Part shown: positions 31,607 to 43,337 of the stretch, piece after piece
Position numbering within the stretch: position 1 is the stretch's first letter
How the letters are laid out: each line of letters starts with the position of its first letter
NCBI GenBank assembly: GCA_943735955.1
Contig: OX030956.1
Span: forward strand, 12,022,894-12,086,893
Reading direction: 5' to 3'
DNA from: Piscicola geometra
Taxonomy: Eukaryota > Annelida > Clitellata > Hirudinida > Piscicolidae
Length of the DNA: 64,000 nucleotides
The notes under the pieces: generated by a model
Told to the model about the DNA's origin: nothing
Database searches by the model: none
Seen by the model: the letters and a program-made list of their open reading frames with translations, nothing else
Made by a program: the position numbers and the translations under genes

Positions 31607-33247
31607 ATATATATATATATATATACTAGATATAGTATTACTCTATGTATATGGCTATATCTTCGTTATTAATAATCGCTTAGTAATATATTTAGTAGAT
31701 TTTTTAAAGTTTTGTAACTCCTTTTTCCTAAAATAGTAATTCAAATTTCGAAAATTGAAAATAAAAAAAGCCATGCAACTACCTACCCTATGATGACTTT
31801 ACTGCTTGGTGTTATCCTGCGTCAATATTGTCGCAGGATAGCGTAGCCGCACGATTGGTGTTATCCTGCGTCCAGATTTTAGCAAGATACTTTAAAAAAT
31901 CTTTTTTTCTTATTTATTAATATTTAGTGAATTTTCGTATAAAAAAAATTAGTATTTTTTTAATTTTTTTTAAATAATTCGTAATAATCGTTGAATTTTC
32001 GTAAATTAACCCCAAACTTAACCTTAACTTAACACTAAATAAATAAAATATTTATAATATTTAATTTATCGAAAATTCCTCTAATAATTAAATTTATCTT
32101 TTATTTTGAAGCGAATGCGATTGAAATATGGGGAAAAGAGAGAGTTTATTAACGAGAAGCTCCCTTATATATAGCAACCTATGATAGATTTTGAAGTGTA
32201 GATTTCAAATCAGTTTACATTTTTCAAATATCTCAAATGGTTCAAAAGTTATTCAATTTTTAAACTCCCGAAAAGTGAGCGTTTTGGCGAATTATTTTCA
32301 ATGCTTAAGCCAAAAAAATACATAAGAGTTTGACGGGACGACGTCGCGACGTTATTTCATTATAACTTTTTTGATGAGTGTCATTTAATGTTGAAACTTG
32401 ACAAGATCATGTATTTAAAAAAAAGAAAGTAGTTTAAAAAAAAAACAATTCATAATAAAATAAAAGATTTTAAACCGTTTATTTTCTACCAAAATAAATA
32501 AATCTTTAAAAGCACATAAACATTATGTTGGAATAGAAAACGAAATTCTACTTGTTAAAAAAAAATATTAACAATAAAAAGCGAAAATGAATAAAATCGT
32601 AAAATGAACAATAAATTAGTATCCCTGCTTAGGTTTAGTTTGGAAATCGTACTCATAATTTATGCAAATGCGATTAACGATTGACATAGATAAATTTCCA
32701 ATGTTTAAATAGCTGTATGGTAACAAAACAGGCAAAATAAATACTTTAAATTAATGAGATTTTTTTCATATTAGTTTAGTTTAGAGAGTTAAGAACCACG
32801 CAGATCTTTCGACTAGCTGTATGGTAATAAAACGGTGTTGCTAACAGGCAAAAGAAAATACTTTAAATTAATAAGAAGCCTAATTTATTGTTCATTTTAC
32901 GATATATCTCGCCTCAGATAGTTTGCCGAAATATATATCGTGAACTATCATATAACTTTAAAAACAATATGTAAAAAAAGGATTAAAAAAAGCCTAAGTT
33001 ACTGTTCATTTTACGATATATCTCGCCTCGGATAGTTTGCCGAAACCTATGAAAGTAGCGCCATTTATCAAACGTCATTTTATTACCGCTTCACTTTGTC
33101 AATTAAATTATCACTCATTTTAATCATAGATTTGTTGTTATATTTCAAATATGTTATTAATCAATAATTCACGTAATCAGTTCTTATAATATTTCAATTG
33201 ACTGTTAATTTTTAAAACTCATTTGTTGTTAATATACTGTTCTATTT
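31607..33247. other. AT-rich repeat-derived DNA, no gene
   Basis: Starts with (TA)n. GGTGTTATCCTGCGTC occurs twice (31808 and 31858). The segment 32885-33050 contains two direct copies of TTCATTTTACGATATATCTC. The segment 33130-33247 is an inverted match to 19437-19530 inside the nested hAT-like element. A 45-nt CR1 tail sits at 32769-32813. Confidence 0.55.
32769..32813 (-). mobile_element. tail-only CR1 insertion
   Basis: TTAGTTTAGTTTAGAGAGTT followed by ACCACGCAGATCTTTCGAC matches the 3' end of the CR1 element (26500-26545). Similar sequence (CTGTATGGTAA...TACTTTAAATTAAT) lies on both sides, which suggests a long target duplication. Confidence 0.7.
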
Positions 33248-33842
33248 GGGATGCAGTCGATTCACCCCATAACCGATTCACCCCATAACCGATTCACCCC
33301 ATACCCGATTCACCCCTCAACCGATTCACCTTTTAAAATAGTTAAAAACGGACTTTATTTTTTATATGTATTTTGCTAAAATAAAATAATAAATTATTAT
33401 TTTTAAATAATGAAAAAAATAAAAAACTATAATTTGTTCAAATAAATGAAAAACTATGAAAAAATTATAAAATGAATAAATACATTTATTTAAAAAGATA
33501 AAAAACCATAAAATATTAAAAAAATTATAAAAAATAATAAAAATGATAAAATATTAAAAATTAAAAAATTAAAAAATTAAAAAATATTTAAAAAATCATA
33601 AAATATTAGAAAAATTATAAAATATTAAAATAATTATAAAATATTAAAAAAATTATAAAATATTTAAAAAATTATAAAATATTTAAAAAAATTATAAAAT
33701 ATGAAAAAAATTATAAAATATTTAAAAAATTATAAAATATTTAAAAAATTATAAAATATTAAAAAAATTATAAATATTAAAAAAATTATAAAATATTTAA
33801 AAAAATTATAAAATATTTAAACATTATAAAATATTTAAAAAA

Positions 33843-34430
33843 TTATAAAATAAATAGATAATTATAAAAAAAATAGATAATTATAAAATAAATAGATAAT
33901 TATAAAATAAATAGATAATTATAAAATAAATAGATAATTATAAAATAAATAGATAATTATAAAATAAATAGATAATTATAAAATAAATAGATAATTATAA
34001 AATAAATAGATAATTATAAAATAAATAGATAATTATAAAATAAATAGATAATTATAAAATAAATAGATAATTATAAAATAAATAGATAATTATAAAATAA
34101 ATAGATAATTATAAAATAAATTGATAATTATAAAATAAATAGATAATTATAAAATAAATAGATAATTATAAAATAAATAGATAATTATAAAATAAATAGA
34201 TAATTATAAAATAAATAGATAATTATAAAATAAATAGATAATTATAAAATAAATAGATAATTATAAAATAAATAGATAATTATAATATAAATAGATAATT
34301 ATAAAATAAATAGATAATTATAAAATAAATAGATAATTATAAAATAAATAGATAATTATAATATAAATAGATAATTATAAAAAAAATAGATAATTATAAA
34401 ATAAATAGATAATTATAAAATAAATAGATG
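33843..34430. repeat. 19-bp tandem array, about 30 units
   Basis: Unit AAATAAATAGATAATTATA, nearly perfect. The reverse complement array is at about 55760-56290. Confidence 0.93.
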
Positions 34431-35189
34431 AATATGACAATTTAATATCATGAATTGGTTTTTAGGAAAAAAAATGTTTTTGTGTTTTTTTGTCAAATAA
34501 ATAATTATTTTGGAGTTATTTTCACTTTATGATTCAGGGAAAGAATAGAAGCCAGATTAACCTATTAACGAAATCTCTATTAATGGCAGATGTATATATT
34601 CGTTGTTTACTTTCAGTATGCTAGTGTACTTTTAACCAAAATAAACAAGGTTTTCGACAAGGTTGGAACCAAACTAATACATAGTTTTCTCATAATTATC
34701 ATGAGATGTGAGATACGGGTAAGAATTGCTTAAAAACTGGAAAATGTGCAAAAATGTATCAATTCAGTAGAAGATATGTGCAGGATGGACGATTCAAGTC
34801 AACACATTGCAAAGAAAATAGATAGGAAAGAGAAAAAAGCACCGTTTTTATATGTCTTTTAAAAATAGTCTGTTTTTTTCTCACTCCAATCAATTTCTAA
34901 TCAACTGCATGATCTGCCCCATGTTAAAAATTACCAATGTATGCTTCGCTTTTACTTGCTAAAAATTTCAATTAACTTTAAAAAAAATCATTCCTAAAGG
35001 TTCATTTTGTCCAAAGGCTGTCATAAAATACAACCCTAAAATGAATTGGTTGAAAAGAGTGCCTTGTATTTAGTAATTTATTTTGTGTTGAATAATTTAT
35101 TTTTTATTCAATATTTTGTTTTGATAAAGTATTTTGAATTTAATAAATTATTTTATATTTGAAATTCTATTTTATATTTGAAATTCTAT

Positions 35190-36300
35190 TTTTTATTTAA
35201 AATTATATTTTTTTATTTAAAATTTTATCTTTTATTTAAAATTTTATTTTATATTTACAATTTTATTTTATATTTACAATTTTATTTTATATTTACAATT
35301 TTATTTTATATTTACAATTTTATTTTATATTTACAATTTTAGTTTATATTTACAATTTTATTTTATATTTACAATTTTATTTTATATTTACAATTTTATT
35401 ATATATTTGCAATTTTATTTTATATTTACAATTTTATTTTATATTTACAATTTTATTTTATATTTAAACTTTTATTTTATATTTAAAATTTTATTTCATA
35501 TTTACTATTTTATTTTATATTTAAAATTTTATTTTATATTTAAAATTTTATTTTATATTTAAAATTTTATTTTATATTTAAAATTTTATTTTATATTTAA
35601 AATTTTATTTTATATTCAAAATTTTATTTTATATTTAAAATTTTATTTTATATTTAAAATTTTATTTTAGATTTAAAATTTTATTTTATATTCAAAAGTT
35701 TATTTTATATTTAAAATTTTATTTTATATTTAAAATTTATTTTATATTAAAATTTTTTTTTATATTTAAAATTTATTTTATATTTAAAATTTATTTTATA
35801 TTTGAACTTTCTTTTTGTATTTAAAATTTTATTTTATATTTAAACTTTTATTTTATATTTAAACTTTTATTTTATATTTAAAATTTATTTTATATTTAAA
35901 CTTTTATTTTATATTTAAAATTTTATTTTATATTTAAAATTTTATTTTATATTTAAAATTTTATTTTTTATTCAAAATTTTATTTTATATTTAAAATTTC
36001 ATTTTTAATTTTTAATTTTTACAATTTTATTTTATATTTACAATTTTATTTTATATTTACAATTTTATTTTATATTCACAATTTTATTTTATATTTACAA
36101 TTTTATTTTATATTTACAATTTATTTTATATTTACAATTTTATTTTATATTTACAATTTTATTTTATATTTAAACTTTTATTTTATATTTACAATTTTAT
36201 TTTATATTTACAATTTTATTTTATATTTACAATTTACAATTTTATTTTATATTTACAATTTTATTTTATATTTACAATTTTATTTTATATTTACAATTTA
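35190..36300. repeat. 19-bp tandem array, nearly 60 units
   Basis: Unit ACAATTTTATTTTATATTT with variants (AAAATTTT, AAACTTTT). The matching zone in copy 2 (54355-54480) is far shorter, so this array has expanded or contracted since the copies separated. Confidence 0.9.
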
Positions 36301-36329
36301 CATTTTCATTCTGCGAGCACGGGCTCAGT

Positions 36330-37902
36330 TTGAATGGGTTCAGCATAGTCGACGAAGAAGAAGTAGTTAAGGCTATTCAAGGGCTTCCGAATAAGCAGTG
36401 CTCGAATGACCCAGTTCCCACATGGCTGTTGAAGGAGATATCTGGAATAATTGCTCCTTTTTTAGTGAGCTTATTCAACAGGTCTTTTTCGGCAGGCAGG
36501 GTTCCGAAGTCTTTCAAGTCGGCCTACATCACGCCACTGCTCAAGAAGCCAAGTCTTAAACTCACTGAAACTTTGTCGTACAGGCCTATTTCAAACTTGA
36601 GGGTGTTGTCCAAACTCATGGAAAGATTAGTTCTCCACAGAGTAGTCAACTACCTCACAGAATTTCATCTTTTCCCTCCCTTGCAGTCAGCCTACCGTCG
36701 TCATCATTCGACAGAAACTGCCATAACCAAAGTCTTTTCAGACATCGTTAGGGCAGCAGATGACGGTAAGCTCACATTGTTAGTTTTGCTTGATCTATCG
36801 GCAGCTTTCGATCTGGTAGATCACGCAACACTGCTCCGAAGACTGCACATCTCCTATGGTTTCTCTGACTTTGCGTTAGAATGGTTTAGGGACTACTTAA
36901 ATGACAGATGTTTTGACATCCACTGTAGTGGGACAAAATCGACAATGTCGGTTTCCGCTGTAGGAGTCCCCCAAGGTTCAGTCCTTGGTCCTTTACTGTT
37001 CTCTTTGTACACTGGAGATTTGGAAAGAATAGCAGCTAGACATGAGCTCGCTTTTCATCAGTACGCTGATGACACCCAGATTTACGGTCACTGCATTAAA
37101 GGTCATCAGGCTGACCTGCAAGAAAGGGTGTCATCATGCATTGATTAAATTGCTGCTTGGATGGGTGCCAATCAACTGAAACTCCAGCAAAACTGAAGTT
37201 ATCTGGCTCTCATCCCGTCGAAACTCTACTCACACTCCCAAAGATCCAGTTCGCATTTGTCAGAACGAGATAATTCCTTCCGATAGTGTCAGAAACCTAG
37301 GAGTTTATCTCGACAAAGACCTCACCATGACGACACACATCAACAAGATGACTCAAACCTGCTTTGCTTCATTACGCCAAATACGATCCATAAGATGGTT
37401 ATTGACCAAGGACTCACTGAGAACATTGGCTTCTGCTTTGGTTCTCAGTCGAAATGACTATGGCAATATCATTCTTACTGGGTCGCCAATGACGCAGCTG
37501 CAGAAAATTCAGTCTATAATCAACACCACAGCTAGGCTCATAACAGGTGCTAGAAAGTATGATCACATCAGCCCTGTTCTCAAGGAGCTTCACTGGCTCC
37601 GTGTTGAAAATAGAATTGAATACAAAAACATCTTGTTAATGCACAAGTGTCTGTCTAATGAGTGCCCAGATTATTTGTCGAGCAGCATTGTCATGAGAGC
37701 AAGTCTTCCCCAGAGGGAAAGACTCAGGTCTGCTAGGTCAAGAGATGTAGTTCCACAGAGCTACAAACTCAAGTATGCAGGTGCAAGAAGCTTTTTTGTT
37801 GCAGCGCCGACTCTTTGGAATAATCTTCCCAATAGACTCAAATCCCCGAGCTCGACCGCGACATTCAGCCGTTCCCTGAAAGCGTACTTGTTCGACCGAT
37901 AA
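36330..37902 (+). pseudogene. CR1-like reverse transcriptase with two lesions
   Basis: In order: IQGLPNKQCSNDPVPTWLLK, YRPISNLRVLSKLMERLV, QSAYRRHHSTETAITKVF, LLDLSAAFDLVDHATLL, GVPQGSVLGPLLFSLYTGDL and FHQYADDTQIYGH (catalytic YADD). Then LGVYLDKDLTM, LVLSRNDYGNIILTG, LKELHWLRVENRIEYK and TLWNNLPNRLKSP. Frame 1 ends at TAA 37146-37148 and the sense frame changes near 37185; otherwise it is readable to the C terminus. This differs from the 26591 family. Confidence 0.9.
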
Positions 37903-38138
37903 CAATAACTTACAAATTTACTGCACATTTTTCATTAATCAATTTCTTGCTTCCCAATTTCATTCTTTTTTATATATTTATACTAATGGTCAATAATAAG
38001 TGTAAAATAAATAATAATAATAAATAAATAAATAATCATAATAATATAATATAGATATTTACTTTTTTTCTTAAATTTATTGTTATTATCATTTCAGTTT
38101 CAATCTTTAAAAAAAATAAAATATTTTATTTATTTAAA

Positions 38139-38270
<132 letters not shown>

Positions 38271-38481
38271 TTATGTATATATATAAATGATTTTAATGTT
38301 AAATTTCAATAACTTACTTGTCCTATACTTTCCATTTATTCATCTATCATTAATATTATTTTCCATAACCAAGTGGTCTTGAAGCCCGTCCGGGTTTACG
38401 CCACGTTAATAATACTCGTCGTTGTATTGTATTGTATTGTATTAAGTAGGTGGTAATTAGTTGATTGGTAGAGTTTCTGGT

Positions 38482-39122
38482 TCACTGGGGCTTGTGTCTG
38501 ATGACTACAGGACCCACGTTGTCATTGTTCTCCTTGTTGTGGGCATTGTGGGAGCCGTCACACAATGGGAACTGTTGCAGGTGTTTTTGAATTATTGATG
38601 AAAAACATTATTGGATTATTGGAAGTTTTGTAAATTAAAAAGATTAGAAAAAAATTCTGTTACAACCAAAACCCATCTATAGAGTGCTCACCTTCTTTGA
38701 CCTCCAGCACCTGCAGTACGAGACCTTCTCAGCCACATCCTCAATGTCCAAAAAGTCGACCACCTTCTCGACACCAGGCTGCATCTTCAGCACGTTCACG
38801 GGACACTTTTCCACTTCTCCACAACAACCTTGCTTGTATTTTTTGTACTTTTCCGTGGTGTAGTCGTAAGTGGCGTATGATAACGCCCCCAATCCGCCGC
38901 AGAAAACAACGAACTAAAACCATTCTTTAACTTTTTGAAGATTTGATATTGATAATGGGTCAAATTATTTGATGTGTTTTTCTTATTAAGGTAATGTAAT
39001 AAATAATGGTTATATGACAGATTTTACCTGTTAAATCTGCAAATCAAAAAAGATTCAGGAATTGGCAAACTCTCAAAAAAAACTGGAATAGACCTTTTGA
39101 AAAATGTTGATATTACCTCCAT
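38482..39122 (-). CDS. CISD2: CDGSH iron-sulfur domain protein, CISD2-like
   Basis: Exon 1 (39122-39028): [20 protein letters not shown], then IPESF, like the CISD2 N terminus (LKRLPVPES). Exon 2 (38913-38692): [18 protein letters not shown], the membrane anchor, then [14 protein letters not shown] and YCRCWRSKK at a GTGAGC donor. Exon 3 (38571-38482): [29 protein letters not shown] and stop. Exons 2 and 3 join in phase and give [16 protein letters not shown], the exact 2Fe-2S ligand pattern (three Cys, one His). Such proteins sit in the ER or mitochondrial outer membrane as dimers facing the cytosol. Exons 1 and 2 do not join in phase as read. Divergent neighbour: the ARHGAP11-like gene. Confidence 0.88.
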
Positions 39123-39165
39123 TATGATTTTTATCTTCAATCTGCAATGGACTCAGATGGTGGTT

Positions 39166-39402
39166 ATAGGTGAACTGCACGCAAAAGAATGCACAGAGCA
39201 TGTGTAAAATGCACGTTTGATTTTACACGTATCTTCTTGAAATGCGATTTTTCTGAAAACCCTAACCCTAACTCTAACCCTAACCCTAACCTTAACCCTA
39301 AATTAACGTTTTTTCTGTAAAAAAAGAAGATACGTGTAAAATCAAACGTGCATTTTACACATGCTCTGTGCATTGTTTTGCGTGCAGTTCACCTATAACC
39401 TC
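39166..39402. mobile_element. hairpin MITE with telomere-like loop
   Basis: Two arms of about 75 bp are inverted (GGTTATAGGTGAACTGCACG... and ...CGTGCAGTTCACCTATAACC). They also share CAGAGCATGTGTAAAATGCA and ATTTTACACGTATCTTCTT. The loop holds five to six CCCTAA-type repeats (39254-39300). No target duplication could be set with confidence. Confidence 0.85.
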
Positions 39403-39614
39403 AAATGGTACTTGAAAGATCCTAAGGTTAAGTTTTCGAAAAGTTAATTCAATTTTCATAAAAATCTCAAAATTTAAAATTTAATCTTGAAAATAGTTTT
39501 AATTTGGATAAATTTAGAATAACAAAATTAATTTACTACTAATAATTTATTGAAGCTCAACCCTTGGAAAGGTTTGAAGGCAAGAAATGAGGCAAGTTTG
39601 AAAATCGAATTATT

Positions 39615-39988
39615 GGTTCTAGGATAAAAGGTCCTCCGGATAAAAAGTCCTCGGATAAAAAGTCCTCGGATAAAAAGTCCTCCGGATAAAAAGTCCTCCG
39701 GATAAAAAGTCCTCCGGATAAAAAGTCCTCCGGATAAAAAGTCCTCCGGATAAAAAGTCCTCCGAATTAAAAGTCTTCCGAATAAAAAGTCTTCAGGATA
39801 AAAATCTTCAAAAAATTACTTTTCAAGGAAAAATACGTGATTAATACGTTATCCTTGAAACTTTATGAATAAAATTAATACTTTTATCTAATGTTTGCTA
39901 TGTTTTTTTCGTTTATCCGGAGGACTTTTTATCCGGAGGACTTTTTATCCGAGGACTTTTTATCCGGAGGACTTTTTATCCGTTTACC
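39615..39988. mobile_element. miniature foldback element with 16-bp unit termini, exact 8-bp TSD
   Basis: Left arm 39615-39810: about eleven units of GGATAAAAAGTCCTCC. Right arm 39908-39988: the same unit inverted (GGAGGACTTTTTATCC), about five units. Ends GGTTCTAGGATAAAA and, inverted, GGTAAACGGATAAAA. The flanking octamer GAATTATT is duplicated exactly (39607-39614 and 39989-39996). The centre of about 100 bp is AT-rich. There is no ORF. Confidence 0.88.
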
Positions 39989-40060
39989 GAATTATTTATT
40001 GTAAATTTGTATGTAATTTTACAGAATTAATCTCAATAATGGTAAAAATCATTAATTAAA

Positions 40061-41489
40061 ATGAAGATAATTGAAAGTGTTGAACAAAAAGCACAAATAA
40101 GATCAATTATAACAAAGGATCTCACAGAATGCGGACTTTTAAAAATAAAAAAACGGGAAGTTAGAAGGCCAAAAAGCAAAGAAGACATTTTAGTATGTAT
40201 CTTGAATATTTCAGCAATCTCGTTCTTCCAATTAATTTATACTGTTAATTACTGCTCAAACCTTAATTTTCGCCTAATAAAACCTTTCCCAATTTATTTT
40301 CAACATTCAACAATTTCATGGGAAGCTCAATTAGTATTTTAAATCAATTTCAAATAATAAAATGATATTTTTCTGACTAATGACCACTACAGAGAGTGGG
40401 CAGCAGGGTGTTTGGAGCGCCACTCATTGTCACCAACCACAAGTACATAAAAGAATTTGGCTTTGTGCCAAAGTGAGTTCTCCGTTTCAGGATATTAAAA
40501 AAAATGAAATAGTGTTCTAATAATTGTGCTTTTATGTGGATGGTAATGATGATGATTTTTAAATGTCTGGCACTTTCCACAACCAGGTTTCTGGTGGATG
40601 CGATTGGCAGACTGCAGAGCGACTATGGCTATGAAGGCCTCTTCAGGAAGACTGGATCAAGTCTCAGGATCAGGGAGGCCAAGGTGCTGATAGAGGGGGG
40701 TATAGGTGACCATAGTGATGATCGGGTTGTGTTGGTTACTGTGGTGATGGGGGTTGCATTAGTAACTATCTAGTTGCATATTTAAGATAATACAAAATTC
40801 TAAAATAAATGTCTAATAATTTTAGAATTTTTAAAATGTAAGTTAAAAGCTTAAAAAGTTAATCTTTATATTAAACTCCACAACCAACAAAGGCGAGGCT
40901 GGATAAAGGAGGCAGCATCCCCGAGGACTTGAGCCTCGTCGACCTGGCCTGTCTCGTCAAGGACTTCTTCCGCAGTCTGCCAGAGCCCCTCTTCCCCTTC
41001 CACCTGCACCAACCCCTCCTCAACTGCCACCTCCTCACGCCTCACGAGTGCCTCAAGAACCTCCTCAAGATCTGCCACCTCCTTCCCGACGTCTCTCTCT
41101 CCACCCTTGCCTTCACCATGACTTACCTCCACCGACTCACCTCGCACGCAGACGTCAACAAGATGACCTCAAAAAATCTCGCCATTTGCTTCTCCATCAA
41201 CATCCTCTATCCCAAACCGTCAAAGAAGCGCCTCATTCATCTCATCAACAAACCCCTCCATCCTCCAAGCGGCACTCATCCGTCTGCCGGGATGACCTCG
41301 ACACAGCGGCCCTCGTCATCGACCTCCTCATCCGTCACGCCTCCCGCATCGGCGAGGTGCCACATGACGTCATCGAAAGGATGAGTCAGCAGCGCCAGCA
41401 TCATTACCAAGACTGCCAACAACAACATCATCACCAAGACTGCCAACAACAACATCATCATCATCATCATCGTCATAGTCGTCGTCATG
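40061..41489 (+). CDS. ARHGAP11: RhoGAP, ARHGAP11-like: N-terminal and GAP-domain exons
   Basis: Exon 1 40061-40192 (EQKAQIRSIITKDLTECGLL) ends at GTATGT. Exon 2 40393-40472 gives RVGSRVFGAPLIVTNHKYIK then EFGFVP. Exon 3 40587-40683 gives FLVDAIGRLQSDYGYEGLFR, with the catalytic arginine finger in GLFRKTGS. Exon 4 from 40893 gives LDKGGSIPEDLSLVDLACLV, KDFFRSLPEPLFPF and NKMTSKNLAICFSINIL. All internal phases agree. The order VFGAP...FVP, FLVDA...EGLFRKTG matches ARHGAP11A, a RhoA GTPase-activating protein acting in cytokinesis. A -1 shift at about 41215-41270 is needed to reach AALVIDLLIRHASRIGEVP. A GTAAGA donor at 41490 is a possible exon end. Confidence 0.85.
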
Positions 41490-43263
41490 GTAAGAATGGG
41501 AGAAGTTGTGATGTTGATGATAATGATGTTGTTGTTGTTGGAGGAGATTTGGGGAGGAAGGAGGTTGCAAGTGATTCTCTTCGTCTCAGCAGTTGGTTCG
41601 GTCAGAAAAACAACAACAACAACAACAATAGTAACAGTAACAACAACAACATCAACAACAGTAACAACAACAACAAGACACCAAAACTCAGGGCATTGTC
41701 ACCTTATACAAGTGTTAACGTGTTCAGAAAAAGAAATGGACAGGTTGATGATGATGATAATAACAGAGATGACAAAATACTTTTTATGATTGTCAATATG
41801 AACTATTCAAATTTCTTCACGTTCCACATGATTCTTTGTTTCAAATCGTGAAATTATAATAATAATAATAATAATATGATAATACAGAGTGTGGACAGGC
41901 GGTTATGGAAGAGGAGTGATGATTATGATGATGAGGATGACGTTCAAATCAACGTCACACACACACTGCTGCACCCTAGCATGAGGAAGAATAAATTCAA
42001 AAAGAATAATAACAATAATGATAATAATAATAATAATAATAATAATGGTAATAACAATAATGATAATAATAATAATAATAATAATGGTAATCATAAAAGC
42101 ATCAATAATTGTATTAATATAAAAGATAATAATAAGATGCATAACCACAGCATTAAAAGTCTCAGTGATAATGAAATCATCAGTGGTAGTTATGATAATG
42201 ATGATGAAATTAAAATTTTAATGCCGATGGTGCTGATGATGATGGTGGTGATGATGATGATGATGATGACGTCTTTTGGAGGGCAACGAAGAAGAGGAGA
42301 ATGATGCATGATAACACTCCCGTAAGTGTGTCTAATGCCAAAAGGTGGTGCTGATGATGATGATGAATGGTAGAGGAATTGATATAATTATTTTCAATCT
42401 TATCATTATCACTATTATCATAATCATGATCATCATCATCATCATCACTAGAGCTCTTCTGATCAAGCATCTGCCACCTACCCCCTTCAATCCACACTTC
42501 CGCCATGGTTAGATATATTTTATATATCTATATATGTGGCATTATATTAATTGTATTATCATTTGATATATTCATATGATTTATACTTCATCAAATTACA
42601 TATTTATTGATGTATTTCATTGCTGAAGGAAAGATTTAAAATCTAAAATACCATGTATAGAGCGCACTTTTTGGGTTCTATTCTTCTTTAATGACACGAG
42701 TTTTAGATTCTCAATAGTTTTTAAAGTTAAAATTTGGTCATTTAATTTTTTTTCATTTCAAATACGAGTGCGTCTTATACATGGGTGCTTTAGATCAATT
42801 ACACATTCTTTCCAAATTTCCCTCCACACCCTCAATCATCACTCATTTCCGGTCCAAACAGCCATCTCTCCCGATATCAACTTCACGGGGGGGGGGGGGG
42901 GGGGGAGGGAGGGTGGTGGTGGTGGTGGTCGAAACATCGGCTTCAACGCCACACCAAAGAGGTCTTCATCTCTCTCAAAGTAAGATTTGTCGTTATCTTG
43001 AAGGACTGCTGATTATGATTATAGTGTCTGTGTCATTTTCAGTTTCTATTTTCTTTTTATACTTGTGTTAAAAATTTTGGCTGTTTTATCACTGTTTCAT
43101 CGCCATCATCATCACCACTACCATCATCTAGAACATCTTCATCATCGCCATCATCATCACTATCATTCATATAATTATCAATATCAGCACCATCAACATC
43201 ACAAAGACACCTCACCACCATTATCATCAGCACCATCATCTACACCATCATCATCATCTACAC

Positions 43264-43316
<53 letters not shown>

Positions 43317-43337
43317 CCACCACCACGACGGCCACAG
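41490..43337 (+). other. microsatellite-rich stretch of the ARHGAP11-like gene, exons unresolved
   Basis: One open frame runs to 41851 and contains DSLRLSSWFGQK, an Asn run and KTPKLRALSPYTSVNVFRKR, which looks like genuine coding sequence with a possible CAG|GTTGAT donor at 41743. From 41860 to 43330 there are (AAT)n, (ATG)n, (ATC)n and a G-run at 42889-42906, with no convincing exon. This is probably intron. Confidence 0.5.

Larger units (their letters stand above)
33248..36304 (+). mobile_element. foldback (FB/TU-like) element, copy 1, right end lost
   Basis: Starts GGGATGCAGTCGATTCACCCC and continues with five 16-bp units (GATTCACCCCATAACC) to about 33332. Next come a non-array junction (AAAATAGTTAAAAACGGAC), AT-rich repeats, a 19-bp array (33843-34430), a unique core (34435-35060) and another 19-bp array (35190-36300). 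The whole order is the reverse of 54159-56755. The right inverted terminus is missing; a CR1 element begins at about 36305. No ORF of note is present. Confidence 0.82.

Noticed and set aside
31806..31890. Palindrome around TATCCTGCG...CGCAGGATA as a regulatory site
   Set aside because: A short imperfect hairpin in repeat-derived AT-rich DNA, with no gene nearby to regulate.
33843..36300. CRISPR-like regular arrays
   Set aside because: The 19-bp units are contiguous with no spacers, AT-only, and lie inside a eukaryotic foldback element.
39250..39300. Chromosome end at the CCCTAA run
   Set aside because: Only five to six units, enclosed in an inverted repeat with unique genes on both sides.
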